Source: Saprospiraceae bacterium (lineage in GTDB: Bacteria; Bacteroidota; Bacteroidia; Chitinophagales; Saprospiraceae). From it: a DNA stretch of 64,000 nt. A model generated the notes under the pieces. It ran no database searches and was not told where the DNA came from. It worked only from the letters and a program-made list of their open reading frames with translations. The stretch lies in NCBI GenBank assembly GCA_016715985.1, contig JADJXD010000001.1, positions 3,224,001 through 3,288,000 of the forward strand, in the 5' to 3' direction. The position numbers and the translations under genes are program-made. This document shows positions 1 to 8,302 of the stretch, piece after piece (position 1 is the stretch's first letter; each line of letters starts with the position of its first letter).

Positions 1-313
1 CTGCATCGTCAACCCAGAGTGCGAGTACCTTCACACCATCCCCATGTTTTGACACATGTTGAAGTATTTCATGATTAGGGTCTAATGCCGAAGTAATCAC
101 AAACCTTATTTTTCCCTGCTGAAGTACATAAGACACAACATCTCTGGACCCTGTTTCCGGACCTTTATAAGCTATTAACTCAAATCCGAAACAATGCTGA
201 TAATACAGGCTTGTTTGCTTTGCATTACCTACGTAAAATTCAATAAAGTCTGTTCCGTTTATTGGAAAGGTATCTGTTTGCTGTTCTGGTTTTTTTACTG
301 TTGATGTATCCAT
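1..313 (-). CDS. hppD: 4-hydroxyphenylpyruvate dioxygenase, N-terminal part
   Basis: This is the first ~104 residues of a minus-strand gene that runs off the left edge. The start is the ATG whose complement ends at 313. The reading includes FIEFYVGNAKQTSLYYQHCF, then a stretch of the form AYKGPETGSRD and VLQQGKIRFVIT, which is the N-terminal vicinal-oxygen-chelate half typical of 4-hydroxyphenylpyruvate dioxygenase. The family converts 4-hydroxyphenylpyruvate to homogentisate in tyrosine breakdown. The metal-binding half lies outside the window. The next gene upstream on the same strand encodes homogentisate dioxygenase, the following step of the same pathway, which supports the call. The gene is probably co-transcribed with it, although about 425 bp of heptamer repeats separates them. 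Confidence 0.88.
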   Translation of the reverse strand, partial: MDTSTVKKPEQQTDTFPINGTDFIEFYVGNAKQTSLYYQHCFGFELIAYKGPETGSRDVVSYVLQQGKIRFVITSALDPNHEILQHVSKHGDGVKVLALWVDDA

Positions 314-377
314 TTTTATTTATTTTAAAATATTTATTAACTGTTTTAATTCGCTGTTGGCTGTTAGCTATTAGCCT

Positions 378-461
378 TTCACCCTTCACCCTTCACCCTT
401 CACCCTTCACCCTTCACCCTTCACCCTTCACCCTTCACCTTTCACCTTTCACCTTTCACCT
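378..461. repeat. Heptamer tandem array 1, (TTCACC[C/T])x12
   Basis: Twelve uninterrupted 7-bp units lie in perfect register between the two dioxygenase genes. The first eight or so read TTCACCC and the last ones TTCACCT. On the coding (minus) strand the unit is GGGTGAA or AGGTGAA. The array starts 65 bp upstream of the hppD start codon. The DNA between this array and array 2 (462-581) is made of looser CATTCAC-type pieces and a small CCCC-tgaa-GGGG hairpin near 538-553. No gene was seen in it. Confidence 0.95.
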
Positions 462-581
462 TATACCTTTGACCCCTTTCTTATTCATTCCCTCATTCAC
501 CCATTCACTCATTCATTCATTCCCCCTCTGCTCACCCCCGACCCCTGAAGGGGAGACCTTCCCGCTATTTCAACTTTTCAT

Positions 582-742
582 TTATCACTTATCACTTATC
601 ACTTATCACTTATCACTTATCACTTATCACTTATCACTTATCACTTATCACTTATCACTTATCACTTATCACTTATCACTTATCACTTATCACTTTTCAA
701 TTTTCACTTATCACTTATCACTTATCACTTATCACTTATCAC
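582..742. repeat. Heptamer tandem array 2, (TTATCAC)x23
   Basis: There are twenty-three 7-bp units in unbroken register. Units 1-16 and 19-23 are TTATCAC, and units 17-18 are degenerate (TTTTCAA, TTTTCAC). On the coding strand the unit is GTGATAA, which carries TGA and TAA and so closes all three frames. The array overlaps the last codon of the homogentisate dioxygenase gene: the TGA at 739-741 is itself part of the last repeat unit. Period and register match array 1 but the unit sequence differs. Confidence 0.95.
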
Positions 743-1890
743 AACCAACTCATCGCATATTCATCGTCTTCAATCTCTGCTGCATAGTTAGTCATTATTA
801 AAGGTTTGAAAGTATCTACCATGACTGCAAGTTCATGTGTTTCTTTTGCGCCTATGCTTTTTTCGACAGTACCCGGATGCGGTCCGTGAGGAATGCCTCC
901 CGGATGTAGCGTAATTTGTCCTTTTTCGACATGCTTGCGGCTCATAAAGTCTCCGTCAACATAATAAAGAACCTCGTCACTGTCAATGTTGCTGTGATTA
1001 TATGGTGCAGGAATAGCCAAAGGATGATAGTCATATAATCGTGGCACAAAGGAACATATCACAAATCCTCTCGTCTGAAATGTCTGATGAATTGGTGGCG
1101 GAAGGTGTACCCGACCGGTAATTGGTTCGAAATTGTGTATTGAAAAAGCGTAAGGATATAAATACCCATCCCATCCGATCACATCAAACGGATGTGCTTT
1201 ATAATGGTATGGATACAGATTGTCTTGTTTTTTGATGTAAAGTAAAAAGTCTCCTTTTTCATCATAAGTAACTAATTCGTCCGGTTTTCTGATATCTCTT
1301 TCACAAAAAGGTGAATGTTCTGCTAATTGTCCAAAATCATTCCGATACCTCGGGGGTGTGATAATAGGAGAGTAAGATTCTACTATAAAAAGACGGTTTA
1401 CTGTACTGTCAAATTCCAGCTGATATATAGTACCCCGTGGAATAATCAAATAATCCCCATACCCGAACTGTATATTTCCGTACATCGTTTTTAATGTTCC
1501 GCTTCCCACATGAACAAAAATACATTCATCCGCATCTGCATTTTTATAAAAATAGTCAGTCATGCTTGTCATTGGAGAAGATAGTATAAGCTTACAGTCA
1601 CTGTTAATCAATACAGGTTTTCTGCTATCTAAGAAATCTTCTTCCGGTGCAATGTCAAAGCCCTTCAGACTGCGGTGTTTTAGTTGTTTGTCATGAATGG
1701 TATTAGGCGCTACAGATACCGGATCACCTATTTGAGTGATCATTGTAGGCGGGTAATTATGATATAATATTGAATACATATCACTAAAGCCTTCCGTTGA
1801 AAAAAGTTGTTCGCTGTACAGGGTGCCATCCGATTTTCTGAACTGTGTATGTCTTTTCGGCGGTATTTTTCCTAATGAATAATAATGCAT
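739..1890 (-). CDS. hmgA: Homogentisate 1,2-dioxygenase
   Basis: A complete 383-aa protein. The family opens the aromatic ring of homogentisate to maleylacetoacetate, using Fe(II), in tyrosine/phenylalanine catabolism in the cytoplasm. The cupin-type core is visible: a beta-rich middle (FVHVGSGTLKTMYGNIQFGYG near residues 126-146), then an APYNHSNIDSDEVLYYVDGD segment holding the likely iron ligands H299 and E306, followed by the HPGGIPHGPHPG segment with further conserved histidines. It is somewhat shorter than the ~430-440 aa of the human-type enzyme, like other bacterial short forms. It starts 12 bp after the MarR-type regulator stop, so the two are almost certainly co-transcribed, with the 4-hydroxyphenylpyruvate dioxygenase gene next. 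Its stop codon lies inside a heptamer array. Confidence 0.93.
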   Translation of the reverse strand: MHYYSLGKIPPKRHTQFRKSDGTLYSEQLFSTEGFSDMYSILYHNYPPTMITQIGDPVSVAPNTIHDKQLKHRSLKGFDIAPEEDFLDSRKPVLINSDCKLILSSPMTSMTDYFYKNADADECIFVHVGSGTLKTMYGNIQFGYGDYLIIPRGTIYQLEFDSTVNRLFIVESYSPIITPPRYRNDFGQLAEHSPFCERDIRKPDELVTYDEKGDFLLYIKKQDNLYPYHYKAHPFDVIGWDGYLYPYAFSIHNFEPITGRVHLPPPIHQTFQTRGFVICSFVPRLYDYHPLAIPAPYNHSNIDSDEVLYYVDGDFMSRKHVEKGQITLHPGGIPHGPHPGTVEKSIGAKETHELAVMVDTFKPLIMTNYAAEIEDDEYAMSWL

Positions 1891-1902
1891 ATCGGTGTTA
1901 TT

Positions 1903-2370
1903 TTAGTTTGGTTTGGAAAGATTTGTAAAAATTTTGTCCAGGATATATTCCAATGTCGAGAGTTCTTTATTGCTGAGACCGGCATAGCTCTCCATTCTGA
2001 ATTCCTGAAGGATTGGCAGAATCATATGATATATTTCTGTACCATCTTCTGTCAATGCAATGATGAATTTTCTTCTGTCGTTTTTATCCGGATTGCGACT
2101 GAGATACTTCTTGTTTTCAAGCAGGTCAATGATTCTGGTGACAGTGGGTGCATCTTTAAAGGACAAATCAGCCAGATGTTGCTGACTCAAGACACCATGT
2201 TTCTTTAAAAGCTGAATAATCACCCACTGATCTACAGTAATATCTATCTCGGGATGCATCTGCAGGAGACGGGCAAAAGACAGTTTAATAAGTTTTGCTG
2301 TTTTTTCAATCAGCAATCCTGACATCTCGTGCTGCTTTTCAATATTGATATCCATTACATTATTTGCCAT
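1903..2370 (-). CDS. MarR-family transcriptional regulator of the tyrosine-catabolism operon
   Basis: Starting at the ATG whose complement ends at 2370, the protein is 155 aa (MANNVMDINIEKQ...). It has the MarR winged-helix layout: an N-terminal dimerisation helix, ITVDQWVIIQLLKKHG, a recognition region (LSQQHLADLSFKDAPTVTRI), the wing DPNDRR-like segment (NPDKNDRRKFIIALT), and a C-terminal helix. A start ten codons further upstream (2400) is possible in frame but would put the palindromic operator inside the gene, so 2370 is preferred. The gene lies first in the operon with homogentisate dioxygenase and 4-hydroxyphenylpyruvate dioxygenase. An aromatic intermediate is the likely ligand, by analogy with HpaR/HmgR-type regulators. 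Autoregulation is inferred from the adjacent palindrome. Confidence 0.85.
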   Translation of the reverse strand: MANNVMDINIEKQHEMSGLLIEKTAKLIKLSFARLLQMHPEIDITVDQWVIIQLLKKHGVLSQQHLADLSFKDAPTVTRIIDLLENKKYLSRNPDKNDRRKFIIALTEDGTEIYHMILPILQEFRMESYAGLSNKELSTLEYILDKIFTNLSKPN

Positions 2371-2371
2371 A

Positions 2372-2397
2372 CAAATAGTTAGTATACTAATTATTTG
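2372..2397. promoter_or_regulatory. 26-bp palindrome, probable MarR operator
   Basis: The core TTAGTATACTAA (2379-2390) is a perfect 12-bp palindrome. It extends to 26 bp (CAAATA ... TATTTG arms) with a single mismatched pair. It lies immediately upstream of the regulator ATG and just downstream of a Bacteroidota-type -7 element, so it would cover the transcription start. Position and symmetry are those of an autoregulatory MarR site. Confidence 0.75.
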
Positions 2398-2428
2398 CAA
2401 AACAAGTTAATATTATTCAAAGTTGCAA
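2398..2428 (-). promoter_or_regulatory. Probable promoter of the regulator-hmgA-hppD operon
   Basis: On the minus strand, TTG (complement of 2426-2428) is followed after exactly 20 bp by TTGTTTTG (complement of 2398-2405). This matches the Bacteroidota promoter pattern TTG-N19-21-TAnnTTTG with one deviation. Transcription would begin inside the 26-bp palindrome, giving a leader of about 20 nt. Confidence 0.5.
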
Positions 2429-2471
2429 GAAAAATGTGATTTTTATTTAATACTTTTTATAAAGTGAATTT

Positions 2472-3869
2472 TCAGAAGAATGAATATGCCAGCCTAATGT
2501 TGAAATCAAAACTATTTGTGCGGAAATCATTTAAACTAACAGAAGAATGTGGAGAATTTATTTCGTGATTAAATCTTGTTGGAGATAGAAAATTAAATTC
2601 ATTTTCAGATCTCAAATTGAAGTAATAGCCAACATTTGCATTGAGCCTTAACTGATAACTGAGAAAGTAATCAAATTCACACTTCAATGCAGGTTGGATC
2701 AGACTATTATTTTCTAGCTGACCACCATTGGATTTACCATAAATACCGCGTAAAACGCCAAGTGTGGAGACTACTGTTCTGGAATTTGGAAAATATCCAT
2801 ATTTGATGAAAATTGAAGAATACAGATAATTAAACCAAGGATCATCAAATCCCAATTCTCCAAGAAATCTATCCATCAGAATGGTGCCACCCGCAATAAA
2901 TGCACTTTCGAATTGTGATTTCTGACTTAACGGTTTGCTGTAATAAATTTCAGAACTTAAATCAACTTCATATTTTAATGCTGATAATTCGATTTCATAT
3001 TGTTTCCAATACTGAACTTTTGGTGTTAATCGCACAGACTTTCTGAATCCTGCGCTTCGGGTGTTGAAATAGTTATAATTCCAGTTGTCTGCCAGAATGG
3101 TCGAAACTAATATTGGGTTGGATTGAGAAATCTCCGGCTGTTCCATCAGCCATTTACCCAGATTATTTAATTGGTTGACTCTAAGTCTTCTGAAATCCAA
3201 TATCCTTTGGTTTCGGTTAGTTGCCATGAGAGCACCTAATTCAAATAGTTTTTTTTCTGCTAGATCTTCTGATAACACACCTGATGCTATTAAGTCATCC
3301 ATTAAAAACTGTGCATTAAAAAGATCTATTGTTGGTTCAATTCTACCAGCTCCCAATTCCAGCCCAATTCCAAGAGTTCCACTCAAATATTTGTTGTTAG
3401 AACCATCATCATAAGTATAATTTGAATACTGAATAGAACCTAAGGGCAGATAGCCAAAATAATTTCCCGATGCTTTATATACTTTTGTATTATTAGCATA
3501 ATAAAATCGGGGAGTTAAAAATGATTGCGTTTTGATATTATTTTCTGGTCCACCACTGGCAATATTAAAAGAATTACTAAAAAAATATTCTTCTGTTTTT
3601 TGAAATTTCCTTGTATTGTAAAACCTATTATAGAATAAAGAAATGTAATTTGATACATTTCTCTGCTTCAAAACAATGGCTTGAGGAAATACTGATTCGC
3701 TCGAATATATTTGTGCATCCAGATTAAAAGTACCATCTAATGCTTTTCTGTCTACATCCGGGAAGAGCCATTTTTTGTAATCATAAGATTGTCCGATGAT
3801 TCCGGTTGTAAAAGTGGACCATAGTATTATTGCATAAATGTAGCCTGTGTTTGACACAATTTTAATCAT
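2472..3869 (-). CDS. Probable outer-membrane beta-barrel protein, function unknown
   Basis: A 465-aa protein with an N-terminal signal peptide (hydrophobic IYAIILWSTFTTGIIG, likely cleaved near residue 26). Most of the rest is alternating polar/hydrophobic strands rich in Tyr, Phe and Asn, and it ends in NIRLAYSFF. A terminal aromatic residue of this kind is typical of beta-barrels inserted by the BAM machinery. No enzymatic motif is visible and I do not recognise a named family. It follows a lipoprotein gene on the same strand after a 30-bp gap, so the two probably form an operon and may act together at the outer membrane. Confidence 0.7.
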   Translation of the reverse strand: MIKIVSNTGYIYAIILWSTFTTGIIGQSYDYKKWLFPDVDRKALDGTFNLDAQIYSSESVFPQAIVLKQRNVSNYISLFYNRFYNTRKFQKTEEYFFSNSFNIASGGPENNIKTQSFLTPRFYYANNTKVYKASGNYFGYLPLGSIQYSNYTYDDGSNNKYLSGTLGIGLELGAGRIEPTIDLFNAQFLMDDLIASGVLSEDLAEKKLFELGALMATNRNQRILDFRRLRVNQLNNLGKWLMEQPEISQSNPILVSTILADNWNYNYFNTRSAGFRKSVRLTPKVQYWKQYEIELSALKYEVDLSSEIYYSKPLSQKSQFESAFIAGGTILMDRFLGELGFDDPWFNYLYSSIFIKYGYFPNSRTVVSTLGVLRGIYGKSNGGQLENNSLIQPALKCEFDYFLSYQLRLNANVGYYFNLRSENEFNFLSPTRFNHEINSPHSSVSLNDFRTNSFDFNIRLAYSFF

Positions 3870-3899
3870 TAGTTTAGTTTTAAGAAGATTTAGGTATTG

Positions 3900-5048
3900 T
3901 TAATATTTGTCGTAAAAGCTTTTAATTTTTCCTGTAAACTGATTATAAATCGGTTTGCAAAATTCTATAAACAATTGTTGTGGCGGTGGCGGGAGTTCTT
4001 CTCTGTTTTTGCACATATCCAGTTGTTCTTTATTTAGCGCTCTTTCATCCCCATTGAAATGTCCCCATTGATTGACCCAGATAAATTCTCCCGGCATTTC
4101 TGACCTTTGCAAAATTCTTCCTGTTTTAAATTCAGAAATTTCCATCAGTAATACTCCATTTGATTTTACAGTTTTTCTGTTTTGTGTAAATTTTGATTTG
4201 ACCTTTCCGTAAACGTTCGTTTCTTTCCCTTCTCCGATTTTGGTTGTTCCGATGATGACACTGTCTTTGCTGATAAGCTCTTTGGTGTCAGATTGTATCA
4301 ATGTCTGACCTACCACAAATTCCACAAATTCCAATCTGACGATATGATCGGGCTTCAATCGGATGGCTTCTGCTTCGGTAGGATTATAAAATCTGATAAA
4401 TTTATTCAGCCGACGATTTGTCTGAAGGTATTCTTCTATTTTTCCTTGGAAATAGTCATTACTGTATTGGAACAATCGTGAGTTTAAAGCGGGTTGTTCA
4501 ACTACGACATGTGTGGATGATGCAAATAAAGCTTCTTCAATTTTGTCAACCAGATTAGGGTAAGTCGGAGCATATTTTTGTAATTCAAGAAGGCTATTGT
4601 ATGCGTCTCTGGCAGCAGGAATACTTTTGACCGACAATGAAGTTTCAGCCGCTTTCCATCTTTCATCTGAAGCGATGTCACGTGCTTCTTCTGCTTCGGC
4701 ATAATACGAACCAGGAGTAACACTACTCCGACAGGCGCCACAGCTTTCTATCATATCGTACATTTCGTTCAGTCTGGAGTAACTTTCCAATACTCTTTCA
4801 TACCTGAATGGTTGGTTGCTGTTTTTAGCTCTTTCTATATTTTTGAGATAATCATCACTTGCTTTGCGGTATGCTGTTCTGAGTATGTCTTTTGCTTCAT
4901 TATTGTCAGGGTTTTTCCTGAGCCGCTCTGAAGACTGTTTGACAGCATCAAAATATCGTCCTTTTTCCAGGGCTTTTTTACCGGATTTGGAGCAGGCAAA
5001 AACCATACTCAATAGCAACACAGCTAAAATAATATGTCCTTGTTTCAT
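3900..5048 (-). CDS. Lipoprotein with tetratricopeptide-like helices, function unknown
   Basis: A 382-aa protein with a lipoprotein signal: a hydrophobic stretch then MVFAC, with the lipidated cysteine at residue 19. The mature N-terminal half is helical and TPR-like (ALEKGRYFDAVKQSSERLRK and NNEAKDILRTAYRKASDDYL). A CGACRSS pair of cysteines lies near residues 102-105. The C-terminal half is beta-rich. It was probably transcribed first in an operon with the downstream barrel protein (30-bp spacing). The 5049-5271 gap holds the divergent promoters for this operon and the peptidase gene. I do not recognise a specific family. Confidence 0.7.
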   Translation of the reverse strand: MKQGHIILAVLLLSMVFACSKSGKKALEKGRYFDAVKQSSERLRKNPDNNEAKDILRTAYRKASDDYLKNIERAKNSNQPFRYERVLESYSRLNEMYDMIESCGACRSSVTPGSYYAEAEEARDIASDERWKAAETSLSVKSIPAARDAYNSLLELQKYAPTYPNLVDKIEEALFASSTHVVVEQPALNSRLFQYSNDYFQGKIEEYLQTNRRLNKFIRFYNPTEAEAIRLKPDHIVRLEFVEFVVGQTLIQSDTKELISKDSVIIGTTKIGEGKETNVYGKVKSKFTQNRKTVKSNGVLLMEISEFKTGRILQRSEMPGEFIWVNQWGHFNGDERALNKEQLDMCKNREELPPPPQQLFIEFCKPIYNQFTGKIKSFYDKY

Positions 5049-5239
5049 TTTAAGTTTTAATTGTATTATTTAAACTTCCGCAATTGATAATTTTCAGAGG
5101 TAAAAATAATTGTATTTTAGTAACGAGCTACAATTTGATTGTATTTATATCAGCTAAGTTTTGCAAATGTTGTTTAAGGTAATAAAAACGTTATTTTAAA
5201 CATTATTGCAAATTTGCTGTCTGAAATTATTGTTATTTT

Positions 5240-5247
5240 TATCTTTG
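5240..5247 (+). promoter_or_regulatory. -7 promoter element of the M3 peptidase gene
   Basis: TATCTTTG matches the Bacteroidota TAnnTTTG -7 box exactly. A TTTG at 5213-5216 is a possible -33 partner, with slightly long spacing (23 bp). A start of transcription near 5252 leaves a ~20-nt leader before the ATG at 5272, which argues against an earlier in-frame start at 5206. Confidence 0.5.
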
Positions 5248-5271
5248 TTCAATCAGTTAATTTTTAATGTA

Positions 5272-7377
5272 ATGAAAATAAGAAATATTGTGATTGGTTT
5301 TGCTTTACATATTGCTGCATTTACGCAGTTTTCAATGGCTCAGAATGTACTTTCTGAAGAGTTTGATACACCATTCGGGACAGTTCCATTTGACAGGATC
5401 AATACAGATGATTTTATGCCTTCTCTGCTGGATGCAATTGAAGAAGGTAAAAAGGAAATTCAGGCTATCACCGACAACACCGAAGTTCCGGACTTTAGTA
5501 ACACGGTTGTCGCATTAGAACAATCCGGAAGTAAACTTACCAGAATTTCTAAAATACTTTTTAATCTCAATTCATCCGAAACAAACCCGACCATACAGAA
5601 GATTGTAAGAGAAATCTCTCCCAAACTGACGGATTTCAGAAATGATATCTCGTTAAATGAAAAACTCTTTAACAGAATAAAATTTGTTTGTAATCAGAAA
5701 GACAAACTGGGACTGGATGCAGAAAGCTATATGCTTTTGGACAAAAGTTATAAAGGATTCACCAGAAACGGAGCCAATCTGAACGAGATTGACAAAGAAA
5801 AACTCAGAGGTATCAATAAAGAATTATCAGATTTATCTATCAAGTTTTCTGAAAATATCCTGAACGAGACAAATGAATACAGTCTGCACCTTACAAATGC
5901 AGAAGATTTGGCCGGTTTGCCGGAATTTGCAAAAGAAGGAGCCGCCGCAGCAGCAAAAAAAGCAGGAAAAGAAGGATGGATATTTACATTACAATCTCCG
6001 AGTTACGGGCCATTTATGCAATATGCTGAGAATCGTAAACTTAGAGAGGAATTGTTCAGAGCTTTCAACAGCCGGGGCTACAAAGGGGATAAAAATGATA
6101 ATCAGGCTAATATTCAAAGAATTGTTCAGCTGAGGTATGATAAAGCAGTCCTGTTGGGATATGAGACATGGGCTGACTATGTGCTGGAAGAAAGGATGGC
6201 AAACAATAAAAAGATTGTCCTGGATTTTATCGAAGATGTCAGAAAATATGCAGAACCTATGGCTGAAAAGGAAATTGCAGAATTAACACAATATGCCAAA
6301 AGTCTTGGTTTTAAAGAAGAGAGACTTCAGCGTTGGGATGTTTCTTATTACTCTGAAAAACTGAAAAAAGAAAAATATGCTGTAAATGATGAAATTCTGA
6401 AGCCATATTTCAAATTGGATAATGTATTGGATGGTATTTTTGAGATGACCAATAAATTATTTGGAATTACTTTTAAAAGAAATAATGATATCGTCGGATG
6501 GCATGAAGATGTCATGGCTTTTGAAGTATATGATGCATCAGGGAAGTTGCTTGCGATATGGTATGGAGATTATTTTCCGAGACCCGGGAAAAGAGCCGGT
6601 GCATGGAATAATACTTTGAGGTCACAATGGGTACAAAATGGGACAGAAGTACGACCTCATGTAGTGAACGTTTGTAATTTCTCAAAACCTACAGATACAA
6701 AACCTTCATTACTAACATTTTATGAGGTCGAGACACTGTTTCATGAATTTGGCCATGCACTCCATGATATGCTTGCGGAAGGTAAATATGCCAGTATTTC
6801 CGGCACCAGTGTCGCCTGGGATTTTGTGGAGCTTCCCAGTCAGTTGATGGAGAATTTCGCATCCGAAAAGGAAGTGCTCCAAATGTTTGCAAAACATTAT
6901 GAAACCGGCGAAATGATACCTGATGAATTAATCGAAAAGATAAAGGCAAGTTCTAATTTCATGGCAGGAGTTGCAACGCTAAGACAATTGGGCTTAGGAT
7001 CAATTGATATGACTTGGCATGGTACTAAACCTTCCGGTAAGTCTGTTGCTGAGGTTGAAAAATCTGCTGATCTGACCAATAAATTGTATCCGCCAGCAGA
7101 AGGGTTTGGCGTGAGTCCTGCTTTTTCACATATTTTTGCAGGAGGGTATTCGGCAGGATATTACAGTTATAAATGGTCAGAAGTTCTCGATGCTGACGCT
7201 TTTGAGTTGTTTAAAGAAAAAGGTATTTTCAATGCGGATGTTGCAGAGTCTTTCAGAGCAAATGTTCTCTCAAAAGGTGGCAGCGAAAAAGCAATGGATC
7301 TGTATAAAAAATTCAGGGGACGGGAGCCAAAACCTGAAGCCATGTTGAAGAGGGCAGGTTTGTTGATTACGCCCTGA
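5272..7377 (+). CDS. dcp: Secreted M3-family zinc metallopeptidase (peptidyl-dipeptidase Dcp / oligopeptidase A type)
   Basis: 701 aa from the ATG at 5272 (MKIRNIVIGFALHIAAFTQF), which begins with a signal peptide ending SMAQ. The first ~30 mature residues (TPFGTVPFDRINTDDFMPSL) are the usual opening of Dcp-like M3 enzymes. The zinc site is LFHEFGHALHD, with H491, E492 and H495 in this numbering. The third ligand region, WDFVELPSQLMENF, follows about 30 residues later. The C-terminal FSHIFAGGYSAGYYSYKWS is the conserved substrate-binding region. The length fits the family. The enzyme is expected to trim short peptides in the periplasm. The gene stands alone between a divergent operon and its own terminator. 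Confidence 0.92.
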   Translation: MKIRNIVIGFALHIAAFTQFSMAQNVLSEEFDTPFGTVPFDRINTDDFMPSLLDAIEEGKKEIQAITDNTEVPDFSNTVVALEQSGSKLTRISKILFNLNSSETNPTIQKIVREISPKLTDFRNDISLNEKLFNRIKFVCNQKDKLGLDAESYMLLDKSYKGFTRNGANLNEIDKEKLRGINKELSDLSIKFSENILNETNEYSLHLTNAEDLAGLPEFAKEGAAAAAKKAGKEGWIFTLQSPSYGPFMQYAENRKLREELFRAFNSRGYKGDKNDNQANIQRIVQLRYDKAVLLGYETWADYVLEERMANNKKIVLDFIEDVRKYAEPMAEKEIAELTQYAKSLGFKEERLQRWDVSYYSEKLKKEKYAVNDEILKPYFKLDNVLDGIFEMTNKLFGITFKRNNDIVGWHEDVMAFEVYDASGKLLAIWYGDYFPRPGKRAGAWNNTLRSQWVQNGTEVRPHVVNVCNFSKPTDTKPSLLTFYEVETLFHEFGHALHDMLAEGKYASISGTSVAWDFVELPSQLMENFASEKEVLQMFAKHYETGEMIPDELIEKIKASSNFMAGVATLRQLGLGSIDMTWHGTKPSGKSVAEVEKSADLTNKLYPPAEGFGVSPAFSHIFAGGYSAGYYSYKWSEVLDADAFELFKEKGIFNADVAESFRANVLSKGGSEKAMDLYKKFRGREPKPEAMLKRAGLLITP

Positions 7378-7442
7378 TACTAATTTAAAACTGGAGTCAC
7401 TATCGCACTTTTAGGTTAGTGAAAATAAAACATATTCGCATA

Positions 7443-7475
7443 GTGCTGTATTCCATTTTACAGCACCTTTTTTTT
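7443..7475 (+). terminator. Intrinsic terminator after the M3 peptidase gene
   Basis: A perfect 8-bp stem GTGCTGTA/TACAGCAC (7443-7450 with 7459-7466) closes an 8-nt loop and is followed by a run of T. It lies 66 bp after the stop codon. Confidence 0.85.
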
Positions 7476-8302
7476 GCATTTTGTAAAAAAATCACAGTAT
7501 AATTTGCTCCATTTTGATTTTTTTACTGGACTTCATTTGAAATATTTTAATATTAAAGAATCGGTCCAGTCAGTACCAACTCAGTTCAGATCTTAAAATT
7601 TTAACGTTTCCGCATCAAAAAATATAAATCAGTTTTGAGATGCGGCATCATATTGGGCAGTATTTGCTAACCATCAGAATACAGATTAAATCAATTCTGA
7701 AATATTTAACCAAACATTTATTGAAATTTTTAGTTAAAAAAAATTTTTTTTTTGCTAAATATAAATATTATTTAATAATCATATATACTCCTTTTTATAT
7801 ATTTAAAAATTTGTAAAACAAGTTATAAAGTAAGATCAAAATAAATATATTGTAAATTATAATTTGTAACGATTTTCACTAAATATTCATAAATTTTTAT
7901 TTCAAAATTTTAAGTAGGGGACCTTCAAATTTTATGTGTCATGCATGTAACTAATACATTTTTGATATTAAACATGGCTAAAGTATATTTTGAATGTTGA
8001 TGTCAAATTCATTATTGGGTTAATACACAGTATGGATAACATGTATAAGTATTAGCTTCAGAAGAGTTTTTTCCGATTCAAGACTTTTCTGAAAAAGACG
8101 ATTTTTAATAACTAAAATATTTGAGATGAAAGATTTAATGACTATCAAAGCTACTTGCTTTACCAACTTCTGTGTAGAACTACAATTCTTTGCAAATCTA
8201 AAAGAGAAAATTCCAATTATTCCTTAATTATTGAGCAAAAGATTCTTTTCCGACCCGAATCTTTTGACTTAGCGTTTTTTTTTGCACCCTAATAATTTGG
8301 AA
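7476..8302. other. Gene-free 0.8-kb region upstream of the first giant surface-protein gene
   Basis: No convincing coding sequence is visible. The stretch at about 7730-7870 is extremely AT-rich. Near the 3' end there are two related ~28-bp segments: GAGTTTTTTCCGATTCAAGA beginning at 8064, and GATTCTTTTCCGACCCGAAT beginning at 8241. The second is part of a hairpin. The region presumably holds the promoter of the giant gene, but no perfect TAnnTTTG box was found. Confidence 0.6.
8237..8265 (+). promoter_or_regulatory. Leader hairpin before the giant gene
   Basis: AAAAGATTC (8237-8245) and GAATCTTTT (8257-8265) form a perfect 9-bp inverted repeat around an 11-nt C-rich loop. A nine-T run (8275-8283) follows shortly after, and the ATG is at 8303. 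It could be a weak attenuator or a regulator site; its role is inferred from position only. Confidence 0.35.

Noticed and set aside
262..801. 179-codon plus-strand frame rich in SPFTLH and LITYH repeats
   Set aside because: It is a read-through of the two heptamer arrays; a 7-bp unit without stops in this direction gives an open frame by chance.
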